A DNA stretch of 64,000 nucleotides from Planctomycetota bacterium. Its GTDB lineage: Bacteria; Planctomycetota; UBA1135; GCA-002748355. The notes under the pieces were generated by a model that saw nothing but the letters and a program-made list of their open reading frames with translations, did no database searches and had not been told where the DNA came from. Where the stretch lies: NCBI GenBank assembly GCA_020638795.1, contig JACKHW010000005.1, positions 434,001 through 498,000 of the forward strand, in the 5' to 3' direction. A program made the translations under genes and the position numbers. Shown here in pieces: positions 62,365 through 64,000 of this stretch (its first letter is position 1; each line of letters opens with the position of its first letter).

Positions 62365-64000
62365 TCACATCGGCGCCGGTGGTGGCGCGTCGTCTGGTCG
62401 ATCACGCGGTCTATCCCCCGTCCCGAACTCGAACTGCTCGGAGAACGGCATGTCCGTCTCGTCGCGGAGGAGCTTCTTGCCATCCGCGATCTTTGCGAAC
62501 ACGTAGTAGAGACCGGGGATGATCAGGACGCCGATCACCGTTCCGAACAACATCCCCCCGACACCGGACGTGCCGATGGTCCGGTTGCCGATCGCGCCGG
62601 CGCCGGTCGCGACGACGAGTGGAACGAGACCCGCGATGAACGCGAACGACGTCATTTGGATCGGTCGGAAGCGTGTCTTGCCGCCTTCGACGGCAGCCTC
62701 CGCGAGCGAGAGCCCGTCGCGACGCCGTTGCACCGCGAATTCCACGATGAGGATCGCGTTCTTGCCGAGAAGGCCGACGAGCATGATGAGCCCGAGCTGG
62801 GCCCAGACGTCGTTGGCGAGCCCGAACTGCTGCAAGAACAAGAACGTGCCGAAGACCCCGATCGGCAACGACAGAATTACGGCCATCGGGATCAGGAAGC
62901 TCTCGTACTGCCCGACCAAGATCAGGTACACGAAGGCGACGACGACGAAGAAGATGTAGATCGCAGCGTTGCCCTGGGACGACTCGTCCCACGAGATCCC
63001 TTCCCAACCGAGGCCGTATCCGTTCGGCAGTGTCTGCGCGGCGACGTCCTTGATCGCTTGGATCGCTTCACCGCTCGAGAACCCCTTGGCCGGCACGCCT
63101 TGGATCGCAGCGGACGGGTAGAGGTTGTAGCGAGTGATTTCGTTGAGCCCCTGCTGCTTCTTGATCTGCATGAACGCGCTGTACGGCACCATCTCGCCGC
63201 TCTCGTTCTTGACGAACAGCGTGTCGAGGTCACGCGGCATGCGCCGGAACTCCGGCCAGGACTGCACGTACACTTTGTAGAACTGGTTGAACAGGATGAA
63301 CCCCTGTTCGTACGTGCTGCCGATGAGGATGTTGAGGTTCTCGAGCGCCTCGCTGACCGTGACGCCCTTCTGCATCGCGAGGTCCGTGTTGACGATCAGT
63401 TCGTACTGTGGGTAGTCCGAGGCATAGAACGTGAACAGGTCACGGACCTCCTTGCGCTTCCGGAGCGCTTCCATGAACGCGTTGGTCACCTCGCCGAGCT
63501 TCTGATAGTCGGCGACGCTGGACTGCGTCTTGTCGAGCACGCGCACCGAGAAGCCACCGGCGGCACCGAAACCCGGAATCGCAGGCGGCTCGAAGAACTC
63601 GAGTTTGACGTCACTGATGCGAAGCGTCTCTTCTTTGAGGCGCTCGATGATCTGCACCGCGGTCAGGTCACGCTCGGCCCACGGCTTCAGGTTGATGATG
63701 GCAGTCCCGGCGTTCGAACCGCGTCCCTCGGTCAAGACTTCGTAGCCGGCGACGGACGTGACCGAGGCCACGGCATCGATCGTCTTGGCGATCTTCTGCA
63801 ACTCCTCCGACTTCGCATTGGTGTATTCGAGCGTCGAACCGGGCGGAGTCTGCAAGACCGCGTAGATGATTCCCTGGTCTTCGCCCGGGATGAAACCGCT
63901 CGCCATCGACGTGTTGATCGACACCGTTCCGAAGACGATCGCAGCAACCGACGCGAGCGTCAGTATGCGACGCGAAACGATCAATCGGAGGATCCCGCCG
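62365..64000 (-). CDS. RND efflux permease, C-terminal half (partial at window edge)
   Basis: About 545 residues are visible; the gene continues beyond 64000 (frame open to the edge, reading GGILRLIVSRR), so the first half is missing. It matches AcrB/HAE1-type drug efflux permeases: FIPGEDQGIIYAVLQTPPGS (porter domain start), FEPPAIPGFGAAGGFSVRVL, ASDYPQYELIVNTDLAMQKG, GWEGISWDESSQGNAAIYIF, GQYESFLIPMAVILSLPIGV, LVGLLGKNAILIVEFAVQRR and RFRPIQMTSFAFIAGLVPLV, GGMLFGTVIGVLIIPGLYYV. It exports drugs or other amphiphiles by proton antiport, with a membrane-fusion protein and outer-membrane factor not in this window. The C-terminal tail is Pro/Asp-rich. Confidence 0.95.
   Translation of the reverse strand, partial: GGILRLIVSRRILTLASVAAIVFGTVSINTSMASGFIPGEDQGIIYAVLQTPPGSTLEYTNAKSEELQKIAKTIDAVASVTSVAGYEVLTEGRGSNAGTAIINLKPWAERDLTAVQIIERLKEETLRISDVKLEFFEPPAIPGFGAAGGFSVRVLDKTQSSVADYQKLGEVTNAFMEALRKRKEVRDLFTFYASDYPQYELIVNTDLAMQKGVTVSEALENLNILIGSTYEQGFILFNQFYKVYVQSWPEFRRMPRDLDTLFVKNESGEMVPYSAFMQIKKQQGLNEITRYNLYPSAAIQGVPAKGFSSGEAIQAIKDVAAQTLPNGYGLGWEGISWDESSQGNAAIYIFFVVVAFVYLILVGQYESFLIPMAVILSLPIGVFGTFLFLQQFGLANDVWAQLGLIMLVGLLGKNAILIVEFAVQRRRDGLSLAEAAVEGGKTRFRPIQMTSFAFIAGLVPLVVATGAGAIGNRTIGTSGVGGMLFGTVIGVLIIPGLYYVFAKIADGKKLLRDETDMPFSEQFEFGTGDRPRDRPDDAPPPAPM

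Overview
The window is a GC-rich, densely packed bacterial chromosome segment, most likely from a planctomycete (Planctomycetota). The indications are a PSD1-type cytochrome c protein (DUF1549/DUF1553) overlapping its DUF1501 partner (18084-22861), large transmembrane Ser/Thr kinases beside ECF sigma factors, kinases carrying C-terminal formylglycine-generating-enzyme-like (FGE/SUMF1) domains, and many secreted beta-propeller proteins (ELWxxDGT, kelch, FG-GAP, PQQ-like, BNR). I see no prophage, transposase, CRISPR array or rRNA. One tRNA gene, tRNA-Arg(CCT), lies at 60248-60324.

Layout. 0-6.5 kb: two secreted propeller proteins, then a pcnB-panB pair with a 1-nt overlap. 6.5-16.5 kb: two minus-strand signalling clusters. 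The first runs ECF sigma, FG-GAP protein, kinase-FGE; the second runs ECF sigma, kinase with a WD40-like tail, lipoprotein. 16.5-30 kb: DSP-like phosphatase, SDR oxidoreductase, PSD1/DUF1501 pair, a secreted beta-sandwich protein, a 49-aa membrane ORF coupled to a VOC protein, a GT39-like membrane protein and a heme lipoprotein. 30-41.6 kb: YciH, a HAD phosphatase, a methyltransferase, the selenoprotein, sialidase, a third kinase-FGE, GST, a Tat-signal protein, an MtfA-type peptidase and a PQQ propeller with EF-hands. 41.7-46.7 kb: purK-purE, isocitrate dehydrogenase with a shrunken ICDH paralog upstream, and a divergent LysR/NhaR-type regulator. 46.8-64 kb: further secreted proteins and peptidases, an ECF sigma/kinase-FGE pair, DUF4345, VIT1, an AHSA1 remnant, the tRNA, DUF5996, DUF6265 and the 3' half of an RND efflux permease running off the end.

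The most interesting locus is 31779-33185. A thioredoxin/heme/PDZ protein is interrupted by two in-frame TGA codons exactly where the two cysteines of a CxxC motif should be. A 7-bp GC-rich hairpin with a 5-nt loop lies 25 nt after the second TGA. I read this as a UxxU diselenocysteine protein with one bacterial SECIS serving both codons. Other points worth attention are the vestigial isocitrate dehydrogenase paralog with a LysR operator-like palindrome nearby, the family of kinase-FGE-like receptors lacking FGE catalytic cysteines, two short intergenic minisatellites, and a recurring beta-sandwich module in several secreted proteins.
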